From assembly GCF_032854445.1 (NCBI RefSeq), contig NC_088303.1, forward strand, positions 30,235,265-30,299,264: a stretch of DNA of 64,000 bases. The letters are read 5' to 3'. Below the pieces are notes generated by a model, which ran no database searches, was not told the origin of the DNA, and saw nothing but the letters and a program-made list of their open reading frames with translations. The translations under genes and the position numbers were made by a program. The stretch's first letter is position 1, and every line of letters starts with the position of its first letter. Positions 36,767 through 48,534 of this stretch are shown one piece after another. The stretch is from Liolophura sinensis. Taxonomy: Eukaryota > Mollusca > Polyplacophora > Chitonida > Chitonidae.

Positions 36767-36979
36767 CATCCCCTTATCGACTGTTTTTGATGTTTGTCAC
36801 AGGCTTAGGAAATTGTGCTCTGGCCTAGGAGACTTCTGAATCTGCTTGTGGACTATAGTATAGGCCTATACCTCGCCACAACAGTATGAGAACTGAGACT
36901 GAGTCTTGCCATCTTTTCCTAAGGACTGTCATTCCCAAGAATGCGCACACCTGTATAGCCTCTAGTTTGAAAATAATTC
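36767..36979 (+). CDS. A3 exon 1: tail and start of signal anchor
   Basis: Preceded by TTTCAG and ended by the donor GTGAGT at 36,980. An in-frame TAG lies upstream of the ATG at 36,886, giving 31 codons plus one base that begin MRTETESCHLFLRTVIP. The phase matches the exon 2 acceptor before 38,043. One codon longer than A2. The exon itself is intact; the defect of A3 lies in exon 2. Confidence 0.65.
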
Positions 36980-38042
36980 GTGAGTAGTCAGCATTTTCAT
37001 AGGTGGAAATATATACATAGAATATATATTTATATTCATAAATGGCATTTCGAAAACCTATTTTGAGTATTACCTACACATATAGACCGAACGCTTTTCA
37101 ACACTAAAATGGTTTCCTCTGCCCTGTAATGTTCCACTGCCCTTATGCAGCCAGTACTGTTGGTCATGCGTGTTGCGTAACATTACGCCATGAAACTTTT
37201 CCAGAGTGAGAGAGAACTTCCGTAATTTTTCGACGCCCAGGTTTTGTATTCTGTCTTATATCATGTCAATCAAACCCCGGTTGCATTGTGAGAACCAACA
37301 GCTTTGCGAAACAACTCCATACTATGACAGAGTATATACACGTATGTATCTTAATACGTATCACGCCGTTATACTGATGCCGCGGCTGTTGAACACATCC
37401 CATAATTTAGGATAACAGGTGTCAGTACTTTTGTTGATTCACCGACTGGTGTTCAGTGCTGGGCTCTAGAATTTTGAACATATATGACAGCAATCATGTT
37501 TATGAGTAGAGGAATCCAGAGTGCTGGGAGTAAACCACTTATACTTTTGTCAGGTACACACGTTTAGCCTAATGACGCATACATAAGACAGCTGGATTAA
37601 AGTAAAGTCTTGAAAATGACGTTCTCACGCGTATATATACTATGGTCTAATTATCTTGTCTTATTTACTTTAAACACCTGTAACGTTTAGTGCCATAAGG
37701 AAATCCAAAACCCAATCAACTGTGAAAACATAAACTTTGCCACTATATAAACATGTGTATAGAAAAAAAAAGAGGTAAAGTCACAGGTATCACGGAAAAG
37801 TGTTTTTCACTGAGGAAAACTTGTCCATTGGCCACGAATTTGCAACTGGCTCTCACACTGTCCACATGAAAGTTTTGGAACCTGTTATGGTGGGTAGATA
37901 GACAAGGGTGTAGTAAATCGAATTTTGTGATTATTAAAGGTTAAAAATTTATCTCTTCCTAATTTCGAAAATTCTTTGAATTAGTTCGGCCTGTTCCAAT
38001 CATTCATCCTATTGATAAGGACTGAAGTACTTTCCTCATCAG

Positions 38043-39095
38043 TTTTAGGATCCGTGATTTTGTGTTTTGGATACTGGATCTACTTAAGGGCAAGTACCCA
38101 CACCAACGGGCTCTGGTTGATGACCCAACAAGAAGAATCGGACAGGAAGAATCTGCAAAATGAGTCTCATCACTTGATGGCAGCCAGCCACCTAACAGTC
38201 TGGAACTCTGCCCTGTCCCATTTGGAAAAAAACAACCAAACACAAATCGCAAATATCCTTCAGTATGAGTCACAGCTATCCAAGATATGTGTGACTACGC
38301 ATAACGTGGGGACGCTTGGGCAATCGGATATTTCAAGTGGCGGGTCTGCTCGGTATAGCTCGAGATAAAGAAATGAGACCTTTCTTGGAAACAGACAATG
38401 AACTGTTGACACTATTCCAACTTCCGGATGTTGAACTGCAGGCCCCTGGAGAGTGTGATCAGTATCGCTTCCATCGCGAACGCAGGGTCAGAGCGTGCGA
38501 TCCTGAAACATACAACTTCAGTAACAAAAGAAACATGCGCATTGGAGAATATTTCCAATCCTGGAAATACTTTCGTAACATCACGTCGTTTATCCGACGC
38601 CAATATCAACTAAGGCCAACAATTAAGCATGAAGCCAGCATTGTATTAATGCGAACATTTTTGTTACAAAAGTTTTCACTAGAGAGACTTTGGGCGAGTA
38701 CTCTGGTAGCTGTCCATGTCCGACGAACAGATATGGTGGGCTCAGATGCCAACACAGCTCCCCCATCTTATCTGGAGAATGCCACTAAGTATTTCCGTGG
38801 ACAGTTCAAAAATGTGTTGTTTGTAGCGGCATCTGATGACATAACGTGGACAATGAAGTACCTGCCGCACAACGACACAGTGTTTCTACAGGGTAACCGA
38901 GCAGAGCTAGACTTTGCCATCTTGTCAATGTGTGATCATACCATTATGACCATTGGTACTTACGGTTGGTGGATCGCCTGGCTTGTTGGTGGCAACACAA
39001 CCTACTATGGGAATCCACATGTTATAGGCTCTGCCCTAGATTTCCATACGGTGCTAGACGACTATATTCCGCCAGGCTGGATTGGTTTGGCGTAA
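38043..39095 (+). pseudogene. A3 exon 2: GT11 fucosyltransferase-like with one frameshift
   Basis: The exon aligns to A1/A2 throughout. A single extra G in a run of four (38,308-38,311) just before the GRLGN motif shifts the frame. The upstream open part (to about 38,310) holds the anchor and stem. The downstream part (38,316-39,095) is open to the normal stop and holds FQVAGLLGIA, HVRRTDMVGSD, SDDITW and HTIMTIGTYGWW. The residue before GRLGN is also changed from NM to NV. If the extra G is a sequencing error the gene is intact (about 377 residues). If real, the catalytic domain is lost. The lack of other damage leaves both possible. Confidence 0.85.
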
Positions 39096-40840
39096 ATTTG
39101 CCTCAATGAATTCTTTTCATGTAGTTATATGTCATATTACAGATATCTCCATATCTGTTTTGTAACTCTCAAAAAATGTATCCTTAACAAGTATAATCCT
39201 TTCCGTCCCACCCTCCCATCGTTCTTACTTTACAAACACAATGAAATAGAATGTTAACTGTGCATAAGGGCAATCTTTGTACTTGGTATAACTTTAATGA
39301 GCAATATTTTCTTCCAAATGGTAGACAAAATTTAAAGGGCAAATTAAATACATCGCTACCTATTGGTATTCTATGGAAAGGTAAACGTCCTTTCGTTTAT
39401 GTCAAAGGTTAAAGGTATATGTCATCCAGCCAAAAGTAAAGTTTCTTAAAGCAATTAACTCTTCAAAGTATTTAACCCAGACCTTATATTCCACACTCAA
39501 TGGAGGATCCTCGCCACAGCAAGTCGGCTCCATGCTGTGTAACGCAACTATGCAAAAACTCTTCATTTTTGCAGAAAAAAAATGACAAAAGAATTAACGG
39601 CTTGGATCGACTTCTTATAGGTATGTTTTCTCCTTCACGATAACAAGTGAAATTGTTTAATCTTTCTTAGCCCTTCAAGAAACTGTAGGAAACATGTAGA
39701 AAACGTTTAGAGAAATGCCTAAGGCACTGTTTATTTTTCAAATCCAACACCTTGTCATCCATTGTGAAAATTGAGGTTGATTGGTTTATAACATACTATA
39801 TCAGCAAAGGTATAGAAAACACTAACATGACATATATATCACTTTAAAAACCATTAAACACTGATTAGGGAAATGGTTTGATTTATTTTTTAAAACATTT
39901 TCAACCGAATAAAATGGTTTTCTAATGTTGTCTGTTGTGACCAAGAGGGTATCAGTGACGTAAAATTTGTATTTTTGCTTGAAATAGTTCGTTTCCTGGT
40001 CTATTCGGGGAATGCATTCACATATGTTTATGCATTTTGAATGATGAAATTTACCATTCTATGCGAGTTGAGTGGAAAAAACCGATATGACGTCATTGGT
40101 ACCATTATGGTATACATTATACAAATAAATTTTACTGGGTTGAAAAAAAAAACATAAAGCGAACTACTTTGATGAGCAGTGTTTAATGGTCTTTCATTTG
40201 ACATATACTTCACGTTAGTGTTTTTTCCCCCTTTCACAACCTTCGAAGTTAAAGCTAGTTTAAACTTGGACACTAATATAGGACATTTGATTTCTGAATA
40301 TAGAAACTGATTTCAGTATGTACCATAGAGAGAAATATGTTGTTCATGTGAAAAATAATATCTATGTATAGATGGCATCAGTTAAACATGCATTCCAGTA
40401 TTTGCTCAGAGAAATACTTTTATTTATTTTATTTCGATTAGCTTATAAGTTAAGTGTTTAATAGGTTAGTTCTATATGTTGAGTTAATACAAAATATCCG
40501 TTGTGTACATGTGGCTGAAGCTGTAGGCAACGAACTTTATTGATAGTCTGTATAGGTAACATAAAATGGCTGTCCGCAAAATGTTCTTGACGTCATTATT
40601 TGACTCATTAAACTAAGTCAAAGCTTAACTTCACGTGTGGAAGTTCAGTGAAAGAGGGGCCTGTATTGTGGATTTTTGTGAACGTATTTACCTGGTTTGC
40701 ATACGTGAGATATGCACACAAACCACGTCAGAATAAATGTTTACGTTAGAACAGCTGAATAGTTTACGATCAGTCATACTAATGGACACACCATGTGTAA
40801 CAGGTATACAATCACTGTTACATTGTGGGTTTTGTTCAAC
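39096..40840 (+). repeat. A-type 3' flank, duplicated segment (unit 3)
   Basis: Ordered matches to 5.3-7.7 kb and 27.6-28.4 kb ('ctcaatggaggatcc', 'gcttggatcgactt', 'gctgtaggcaacga', 'cacacaaaccacgtcag'). Noncoding. The match resumes after the S3 SINE at 40,845-41,155. Confidence 0.7.
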
Positions 40841-40844
40841 TACT

Positions 40845-41155
40845 TAAGGTGGTAGATCCAGGGTCAATTCTGGGTCGAGTCACACCTAAGACCTTAAAAG
40901 ACGAAGTTGTAACTTTCTCGCTTGGCGTTCAGCATGAAGGGGATAGTGAAACGACTGGCTGACCCGTATCAGTATAATGGCTCAGGCTGGGCGGCTTACT
41001 TGCCTTCGGTAAGGCGTCTCAGTGAAGCAGTACCAGATAAAAGAGCGGTGGAAATCCGTCCTGAAACAAGGAGGCACATCGAGGAAGGGTTCTTTCCTCG
41101 TCACAAAAGTTGGTGAGTACGACGTTAAACCTTAAGCACTCACTCAATCACTCAA
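40845..41155 (+). repeat. SINE family S3, long copy
   Basis: Begins near 'ggtggtagatccagggtc' and contains 'cgttcagcatgaagggga' and 'gacccgtatcagtataatgg'. It ends 'gagtacgacgttaaacc' followed by an (ACTC)-like tail. It lies within the A3 3' flank, which continues at 41,160. Confidence 0.8.
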
Positions 41156-41159
41156 CTAC

Positions 41160-42130
41160 TTAAGGTACTTCCGGTATACATTAGCCTTACTGGACAAAAA
41201 GCATCACTTAAATTTAGTAAGATTTCTCTTTCAGTGAAAATAATTGCATTTACAAGCGTTTTGTTGTATTATCATAATTTATATCTGTTTTTATCTGTTG
41301 TATTTTGTCTTTTTGCACACATATGGCAACAGGGTGTCCCATTAAAACATATGGAGAATACTCTTTTCATGCCTTATTGCTTCAGTTGTGCCGTTGTAAC
41401 GAAACCTGGCACAATGCCGTCATGTTTATTTTGCTGCCACCTTGAAAAAGATTGAATATTCAAACCGGTCTGATCTGTAGACTTATTGGTCCAGATGCAC
41501 TTTTTTTATGAGGGTCAACAGAATTGCTGAGTACCACTAAGATCAATATTATATGTGTATGCTTAACCCAATTCTGTACAGAGGCTATTTTATACGCAGC
41601 CGTATTCCCACACACTGAGGTCATCCTTGCAGGACTGGCTTTTTCATGATAAAAAAAGTGTTTTGTACATTGGCGTATAGGACAAATTGCCTTACTCGTT
41701 CACACGTTAGGGCTATTCAAGCAAGAGAGACGTCTTTCGATACAAAAGTGCAGGTCCTTCTCCATATGCTCATGGACAGAGAACTACGGAGTGAAAGCTA
41801 ATGAAACTGGACGGGTAAGGCGCAAGAAAAGCCATTAATAGGGCTTGTAACGACTTCCAAACGTTGCCAACCACAGGACATTCTCACAGCAAATGTAACA
41901 CCTTCGGCTGTAGCGAGCACAGGGGACTTGGCTTTTCTTATTCAAGCACAGCCCCTGAGTCAGATGGACCAATGATAATCAAAGGTGACACATGTCGTGT
42001 GGCGGCCAGAAGAAACCACCATAATATTTAGTTTGTACAACAGCTTTGTACCATGGCTTTCAGGAGCCACTGGGGGGAATGGACAGTGAATAAATCTATT
42101 TCCTTGATCGACCTACCGATGTCAAAGAAG
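41160..42130. repeat. A-type 3' flank (end) and eroded pre-B segment
   Basis: 41,230-41,450 matches 8,220-8,360 and 28,740-28,930. 41,640-41,770 matches 29,915-30,060 ('gataaaaaaagtgttttg', 'ggcgtataggacaa'). 41,815-41,880 matches 30,548-30,620. No gene recognised. Confidence 0.6.
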
Positions 42131-42141
42131 TTAACGTACTC

Positions 42142-42455
42142 TCCTAAAATCTACAATTTTAGTAAAAAAAAAAAAGAAACATACACATTTGAGGATATCT
42201 CCAATCCTGGAAATCCTTCCGTAATATCGCTGCGTTTATCAGACGCCAATATCAACTAAGGTCACCAATTAAGCATGAGGCTAGTGTTGTATTCTTGCAA
42301 ACACTGTTGTCTCAAAGCTTTTCATTGGAGAAACTGTGGTCGAGTACTCTGGTAGCTGTCCATGTCCGACAAACAGATTTGGTGGGCTCAGATGCCAACA
42401 CAGCTCCGCCATCTTTCCTGGAGCATGTCACCCAGTACTTTCGCGTAGACGACAT
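42142..42455 (+). pseudogene. Middle-only relic of a fucosyltransferase exon
   Basis: Aligns to exon 2 from the YNFSNK segment through the HVRRTD region to the HATQYFR segment, then stops abruptly. Recognisable pieces are 'ccaatcctggaaat', 'cgacgccaatatcaactaag'-like sequence, 'ggtagctgtccatgtccgac' and 'gatgccaacacagctccgcc'. Arg is changed to Gln in the HVRRTD motif (HVRQTD), and poly-A expansion and deletions break the frame. Wording such as 'ttgtctcaaagc' is closer to B1 than to A genes. It covers a part of the gene largely complementary to the B2 relic. Confidence 0.82.
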
Positions 42456-42459
42456 TTCA

Positions 42460-43490
42460 TGTTGATAGAGGTCGACATTAGTGTATGAATAGACTCCTGC
42501 ACAAAGTCTCTGTTGAATACAGTGAGGTAGTTAGTCAGGGTCAAACATATAGACCCCGCATTTCGTGCTAATATACAACTCGTTAAATATCTGTGTAATT
42601 TTTCCTCGCATATCCGGGTAGGAAGTCACATCGCTTGGTATTTAGCGGACTCAAATCAGAAAGTGTCTCTTTTCTCCCTGTCTGTGATGTCGTCATTATA
42701 GTCACATGATTCAAACAATCTCATCAACTACTACCAGGTTAGGAATCGCTATGGGACGTCTTAGAGGCACCACTTCGAAGACAAATCATCTACTTACTAA
42801 ACAACTGTTATATGCAGGGTTTACAATATTTTTGTGAATTTCCGTCGTGTCGGTATAGTCCTTGAGAGGTGGCAGAAAGCACACAGGTTTTATGGGTTGT
42901 CTGTCTTTTCGGACATTAATATGACATCACTATAAAATGCTGTCTTAGCGTCTGCATGAGTTACTTTGTGGATTCCTCGAGACGCTTTGGCCGTTTCTGT
43001 AGTTCCATGCTGGATTTGATCCCAAACCGTGAGGTTTTCGGCTGTTGGCGTTTGACATGAAGTATACCATGCATGACGAAGGCACAGATCACGGGGCGCG
43101 AGAGGATACTGACAGGGTTGTCTACCCTTGTTAATTTAATGTTTAAGGTAGAGAGGCCTGCGCATGAGCACAGAGAGGTACAGCTGTGTATAGCCATAGA
43201 TTTGAACAACCACGTATTTAAAAAAAAAACAGTATGTGTAATCCAAAGGCATCACACTTCTCAAAGATATAGTGTCGGCTTATCAAATCTTATTTCAAGT
43301 AGAGCAAGACTGAGTGATGCTGACATGCCGCTGTACAGGTGTTTACCTGATCTGATTACGAGCATGCGAGTGCAGTACATGTAATAAAGAACGTACGATC
43401 AAAAATATCCTGGGACGCTTCTCAGAAATACCTTAGGTATAAATCGGATTGATATCTAAATAATCATCTTGGAATGCCTTGCATTAAATC
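42460..43490. other. Intergenic DNA, no gene recognised
   Basis: No convincing gene. Open frames of about 80-100 codons at 42,961-43,384 overlap on opposite strands and show no domain. Confidence 0.45.
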
Positions 43491-43498
43491 CTACAGGG

Positions 43499-43618
43499 TG
43501 CCTCCGTGACCGAGGTGATTAGCAAGCGTGACCCAGGAGCCACCACCAATGCGGTCGCTTTGAGTTCGAGTTAGTTCATGCAGGCTTCCTCTCCAGTCAT
43601 GCGTGGGAAGATTTGACA
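43499..43618 (+). repeat. SINE family S1, 5' half
   Basis: Head and early body of S1 ('accaatgcggtcgctttgag', 'caggcttcctctccagtcat'), truncated at the 3' end. Confidence 0.75.
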
Positions 43619-43689
43619 GTCAAATAACTAAACACATTAAATGCTACAGCATATTATGCTAATTTTTCAGTAAATGGGCACCCAACAGT

Positions 43690-44200
43690 ACATAACAGGA
43701 GTATCAAAAACATTTTAACTGATGTAGTACTGCACAATGGTGTGAGATGGTTTGGTGTCCATGCCTTGTGTTATCTGGTTTCGAAGTAAATGTACCTGTG
43801 CACAGTATTGAGATATAACTATTCGCCGGCATGCCGTTGTTATATAGCAGAGAGCAGTTGCTATGCATGGAGGACTCCCCTTTTCTATAGTGGCACTACC
43901 CAAGCTACTGACTGCGCAGTGCTGACGTAAACTTGCCATCATTAAGGATTTTATTTAGTTTTAACACTGTGATGAGTCCCGCGTGTCCCAGCCATGAATT
44001 ACCGTGTGTTTCCCTCGCTGTGAATATAAGACTTTCTCCTCGAGTAACAATAATGTTCGGTCACGTTTAGTTAAGATCAAATTATGTTTGTTTTGTGTCT
44101 ATGGGTAGCGCAGACCACCATACGTGCAGTGTTATCGAGGACACCGTTCGCAAACCACGGAACGCACGCCCACAGCTGAGGTGAACTATGCTATGCCTGG
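43690..44200 (+). repeat. Duplicated region upstream of B-type exon 1
   Basis: Closely matches 8,640-9,105 ('gtgtgagatggtttggtgtc', 'atagcagagagcagttgcta', 'caataatgtt'). The conserved upstream 470 bp of B1 and B3 should include the B-type promoter and 5' leader. No TATA box is clear. Confidence 0.65.
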
Positions 44201-44210
44201 CTATAACAAC

Positions 44211-44279
44211 ATGACAACCTGAGGAATATGATTAAAAGCAAGGTGTTCTGTCTAACCCATATTTACCTGAAAATAATCT
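44211..44279 (+). pseudogene. B3 exon 1, 13-bp deletion
   Basis: Aligns to B1 exon 1. A 13-bp deletion after the first codons puts a TGA immediately after the homologous ATG (44,211: ATG ACA ACC TGA). A later ATG at 44,228 is in frame with the donor (GTAAGT at 44,280) and would give a 17-codon start, beginning MIKSKVFC. The usual N-terminus is therefore lost or replaced. Confidence 0.75.
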
Positions 44280-45089
44280 GTAAGTATAGAACACCCTCAG
44301 AAGTGAATAAATATAGAATACAAGGCGAGAAATATTAGAAAATTTGCTGTGATTGCTATTACCTTTGAGTTAGCTGACAGCTTAAACGATTTCTATGCTA
44401 ATTCTGTATTAATTGCTGGCGAGCCCCTTGAACAGAACATACTGACAGTGTAAATTGTTACCTCGAGGTAAGTCTATATCGAATTATTCTGTTTGAGATA
44501 CATTTACTACACCATCGGCTGATAATGGTATCAGTCAATGACAAACATTCTGCTCAGTTTTATTCAGTGTGCCACGCGCTCAGAAGTGAAGAGGCATAGA
44601 ACTTATGTTCTCAGTATCACAAAAATGATTTGCAGTTGTAGAGCAGTTAGACGAACGAACTTTGACTGGCTTTCAGTTGTTTCGTTGCAAGACGCTTTTT
44701 CACACACACCGCCCACTGGAAGAAGTTTAATATAAGTGATTATTAACTAATATCTAAAACAGAAGTGATACATAGGATGCAATTAGTAGGTGCAACAACA
44801 ACACAATTCTGCTATCTGGTGATAATGCTGCTCAGTGTTGAAGCTATTTGCCAAAATATATATGCATCGTCCATATAAAAGACTTGTTCCCAACCCCCTT
44901 GTCCTTCTTGAGGTGTATATTATGTGTGAGTAGTTTAGATATAAATCCACATCTTGCTCCGGACGGATTCCACCATATTCATACCGCATAGGGCTATAAC
45001 CTTTTGTGTAGTGTTTGGTGTTTTTAATTTATATCTGCAAACGGCTGAATAGACATACATAGCTTCGAAAAACTGGGCCAGGCAACAAT

Positions 45090-45300
45090 CTTTTTGCACC
45101 ACTTCAGTGGCCTTATAGTTAGACCACACTTTAAAAATGGTACTCGTTGCTGCCTCCCCTGGCACTTAACGCTGAGAAGTTAAAGCAAAGAAACAGGACT
45201 GGTAGGCCCCGTGTCAGTATATGTGACTTGGTAGGGTGTCATTTCTGGTGTCTTTGACATTACCTATGTACTTCGTTAAGCATGGCACAAAACAATAATA
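45090..45300 (+). repeat. SINE family S2 copy in B3 intron
   Basis: Diverged head ('agtggccttatagttag') and body ('gcctcccctggcacttaacg', 'gggtgtcatttctggtgtct'). Same relative position as the SINE at 10,045 in the B1 intron. Confidence 0.7.
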
Positions 45301-45531
45301 AAAAGTAGCAATACACGCTAATAATAACAATAAGTTAATAATAGAAGCAGATCAGTATGCAAAAATGAAAAAATAATAATCTGGCACAGCGGAAAATAAT
45401 CAGCATTTTCGAAAAAGGAAACAGAGTTGGAGAAATCCAATATCAAATGAAAAGAATGTCACAAATTTCCTAAGATACAGCACCAGGCGTCCTTCATCCA
45501 GTTAACATGAATTTGAATTTTTATTCATCAG

Positions 45532-46527
45532 TTTTAGGGTTGCCTGATTGGTTGTGGTGGGTACTCGATCTACTTAGGCTCAGCTACCCACACTAGCAGG
45601 GTGTGGTTGTGGTCCACCAGGATCAAGTGGAATATGCAAAATCATGTGCTCCGATCTGCTCTACCGGTTTGGAAATCCATGCTGTCCGAATTTAACGCAG
45701 CCAACAAAACACATATCGTGAAAATTCTTCAGTACAAGGCAAAGATACCCAAGATATGCGTGACTACGAGCAGCATGGGACGCCTAGGCAATCGGATATT
45801 CCAGGTGGCCGGTCTGCTTGGAATAGCCCAAGACAAGCAAATGAGGCCTTTTTTGGAAACAGACAATGAACTGCTAACACTGTTCCAACTTCCCGATGTT
45901 GAATTGCGCCCCCCTGGACAGTGTGATCACTATCCCGTTCATAATGACCTCAGGGCAAGAGCATGCGATCCTGAAACATACGACTTCAGTAACAAAAGAA
46001 ACATGCAGATCAAAGGATATTTTCAGTCCTGGAAATACTTTCGTAACATCACGTCGTTTATCCGACGCCAATATCAGATAAGGTCAGCATTAAGGCATGA
46101 AGCTAGCATTGTATTAATGCGAACATTTTTGTTGCAAAAGTTTTCATGGGAGAGGCTTTGGTCGAGTACTTTGGTAGCTGTTCATGTCCGACGAACAGAT
46201 ATGGTGGGCTCAGATGCCAACACAGCTCCCCCATTTTATCTGCAGCATGCCACTCAGTACTTCCGCAAACGGTTAAAAAATGTGCTGTTTGTAGCGGCAT
46301 CTGATGACATAACGTGGACAATGAAGTACCGAGCAGAGCTAGACTTTGCCATCTTGACAATGTGTGACCATACCATTATGACCATTGGTACTTACGGTTG
46401 GTGGATCGCCTGGCTCGTTGGTGGCAACACAACCTACTATAAGTATCCACACGTTGAAGATTCAGGTCTGGCTTCCATGACAGTAATGGGCGACTATATT
46501 CCACTAGGTTGGATTGGACTGGTGTAA
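45532..46527 (+). pseudogene. B3 exon 2: damaged B-type fucosyltransferase
   Basis: Catalytic exon open from 45,538 to the stop at 46,527 but damaged. A net one-base insertion just after the conserved acceptor (45,531) puts the anchor out of frame with exon 1. A 36-bp in-frame deletion at about 46,330, with ACC at both edges, removes LPHNDTVFLQGN between SDDITW and DFAIL. W is changed to S in the YWIYLG anchor motif, and RN to SS before MGRLGN. HVRRTDM and HTIMTIGTYGWW remain. With the exon 1 deletion this makes three independent lesions, so it is probably a pseudogene. The centre of the exon resembles A genes (FLLQKFSWERLW, GGNTTYYK) while both ends are B-type. Confidence 0.85.
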
Positions 46528-46995
46528 GATTAGGCATATTTTGGACTCATTCCGGTACTCACGAGCAATGTGATCCGAAGTATATAACATATGTCCGCGA
46601 ACAAAGAAGTCATGGTGTGCTTCATGCTAATTCAATACTTTGATTGGCCACAAAAGATCTCCAAAGAGGAGCAAAAGGAGATCGACCGTTTTCTGTTACG
46701 TGTGCTTTATTATCACATAAACAACACTCATGCTGACTTCCTCTCCAGTCATACGTGGGAAGGCCCTTCGGCAACCTGCAGATGGCCATTGGTTTTCCAA
46801 GGCTCCGCCCGGTTTCCTCCCAAGATAATGCTAAACGCCTGCGTATAAGTGAAATATCATTCGGTAAACATAAACAATTGAGGAAACAGGAGAAACAAAA
46901 TAATGAAGAACATAGTGAACATCGACAAAATCAACGATTCATTTTAGTATACTGTGATTTTTATATACCTGTATCTGTGTGCATTATCAGATAAG
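46528..46995 (+). repeat. B-type 3' flank with old S1 SINE (46,725-46,862)
   Basis: Matches the DNA after B1 and B2 ('gatccgaagtatataacat', 'tcatgctgacttcctctcc', 'aaaatcaacgattcatttt'). The S1 copy lacks its 3' tail. Confidence 0.72.
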
Positions 46996-47429
46996 CTGTT
47001 TTATAGGTTGAGTGGCTTATAATATTACATGTATAGGTTTAAGAAAAAAAATAGAGTTGAGGGTAATGAATGTATTCACATCATCATACCAAAATATCGT
47101 TATTAACGTTTGCATATAAATCTAAACTTTTTTCAATGAAAAAAGCCTTCAAAAGACAATTTTTGATTCACTTTTCTCAGCCTTTGCTTTAACCCTGACT
47201 TCATTAATTAGCGGTTCACCCACTTACTGTTTTCAAACAGTTTATTATTACTAGGCCTCCAAACGTAAGTAGGGATTCCTGTTGTTTTGCACCTTTGATT
47301 AAAATGGTGTACCTCTTTCAAGATGAAAACCTGTATCTTTACAGTTTAAAATCAACATAATGGACGATTTCGCATGAAATTTATACATTGCTCAATGAGC
47401 ATAATAATGCGTAAGGGTGAGTTTTATAT

Positions 47430-48532
47430 TCAACAGAGCAGGGGTAGAAAAATAGCCATTCCATCATGGTATACAATGGGCAGAGTATACAAAAAGTTGA
47501 TTATTTTTAAAATCAGTCAATATCAAAACCAATATCGCGTGTGGCCTCCCCTTGCTTCAATGCATGCAAAAACTCTCCGACACATAGAAAAAATCCGTCG
47601 TCTGATGAGATGACGTGGGATTCGTTGTCATTCAACTTGGTTAGTCGGTTAGCTGTAAGATGTGACCGTTGTCTTACTCAACGACCCATGATGTCCCAAA
47701 GGTGCTCTATGGGGGACATATCTGGGAAACGTGCAGGCCACGGCAAGACGTTGAATCCCACCCCACACCATCACGCTGCCGCCACCACACACACAGTACC
47801 ACCTCCTGGACGCAAGGTGCAGCCGTCCGTTCGCCTCTTCAACGTTAAACTCGCTGTCTGCCATCGGCTCGGAACAGACAGAAGCGTGTTTCATCCGTGA
47901 AAACAGCACATTGCCAATCACGTCGCTGCCAACGGCGTACAGTTCGAGCCCATCGCAACCTCTGGCGATGGTGTTCGGCTCTCAACAACTGCCCTCTGAA
48001 TGGTCGATAGGCCGTAATTCTGTGAGCCATGAGTCTCTCGGACACGGTCTGCCGACCGACCCGGTGACCTAAGGCATGGATTGACAATAACGTCACTGTC
48101 AGGAAAAGGTTCCTCAGGTGTAAGGTGCACGTAGTTACCCTAGGCCTACCTGTTCTGGGTCTGTCCGATGCCTGCCCTGTCTGTCTGTAACGTTGCATCA
48201 AGTTTGACACAGTTACACAAGAGCAGCCGAAGGTCCTTGCAATGTGGGCATGGGTGGCTTCCATGGATACAGCACCCAGGGCCTTCTTGCGTTGTTCTTT
48301 AGTCAGTCGAGGCATTACTTTGGTGGTTTTTAGTCAGTGTGCAAGTCCTGCACACTGTGTGTAACGTTTTCATACACTTTTTATATGTAGAGTTGCGGCC
48401 ATCCATGGGTCACGTGATTTGTCAACTTTCTTCGTTGTCTCAAAACAAATTCGTGTGGGCGTATACGACGCTTGTCGCACATGGGAATATGCTTAACGCA
48501 CGGAGCCGTAAAGTTTCTTTTGGCCGTCAGTT
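47430..48532 (-). mobile_element. Tc1-like DNA transposon, left end missing
   Basis: Second copy of the element at 20,728. The right terminal repeat (48,508-48,532, ending TTTGGCCGTCAGTT) is intact and followed by TA and DNA matching 32,570 and 18,640. The left terminal repeat and about 150 bp beside it are absent, so the left boundary near 47,430 is inferred. Interior deletions are also present. Confidence 0.85.
47649..48315 (-). pseudogene. Tc1-like transposase, N-terminal two thirds, broken
   Basis: From an ATG at 48,315 the open frame (156 codons, to 47,845) shows MPRLTKEQRKKALGAV, a helix-turn-helix (HIARTFGCSCVTVSNLMQRY) and GRPRVTT. It then shows RPFRGQLLRAEHH and VFTDETRF, which holds the first catalytic D. 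A shifted second piece (47,921-47,649) keeps GGSVMVWGGI. The rest of the catalytic domain is deleted. It supplies the N-terminus that is eroded in the 20.7-kb copy. Confidence 0.87.
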
Positions 48533-48534
48533 TA

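Noticed and set aside
47541..47900. 119-codon + strand open frame
   Set aside because: It lies antisense to the Tc1-like transposase remnant.
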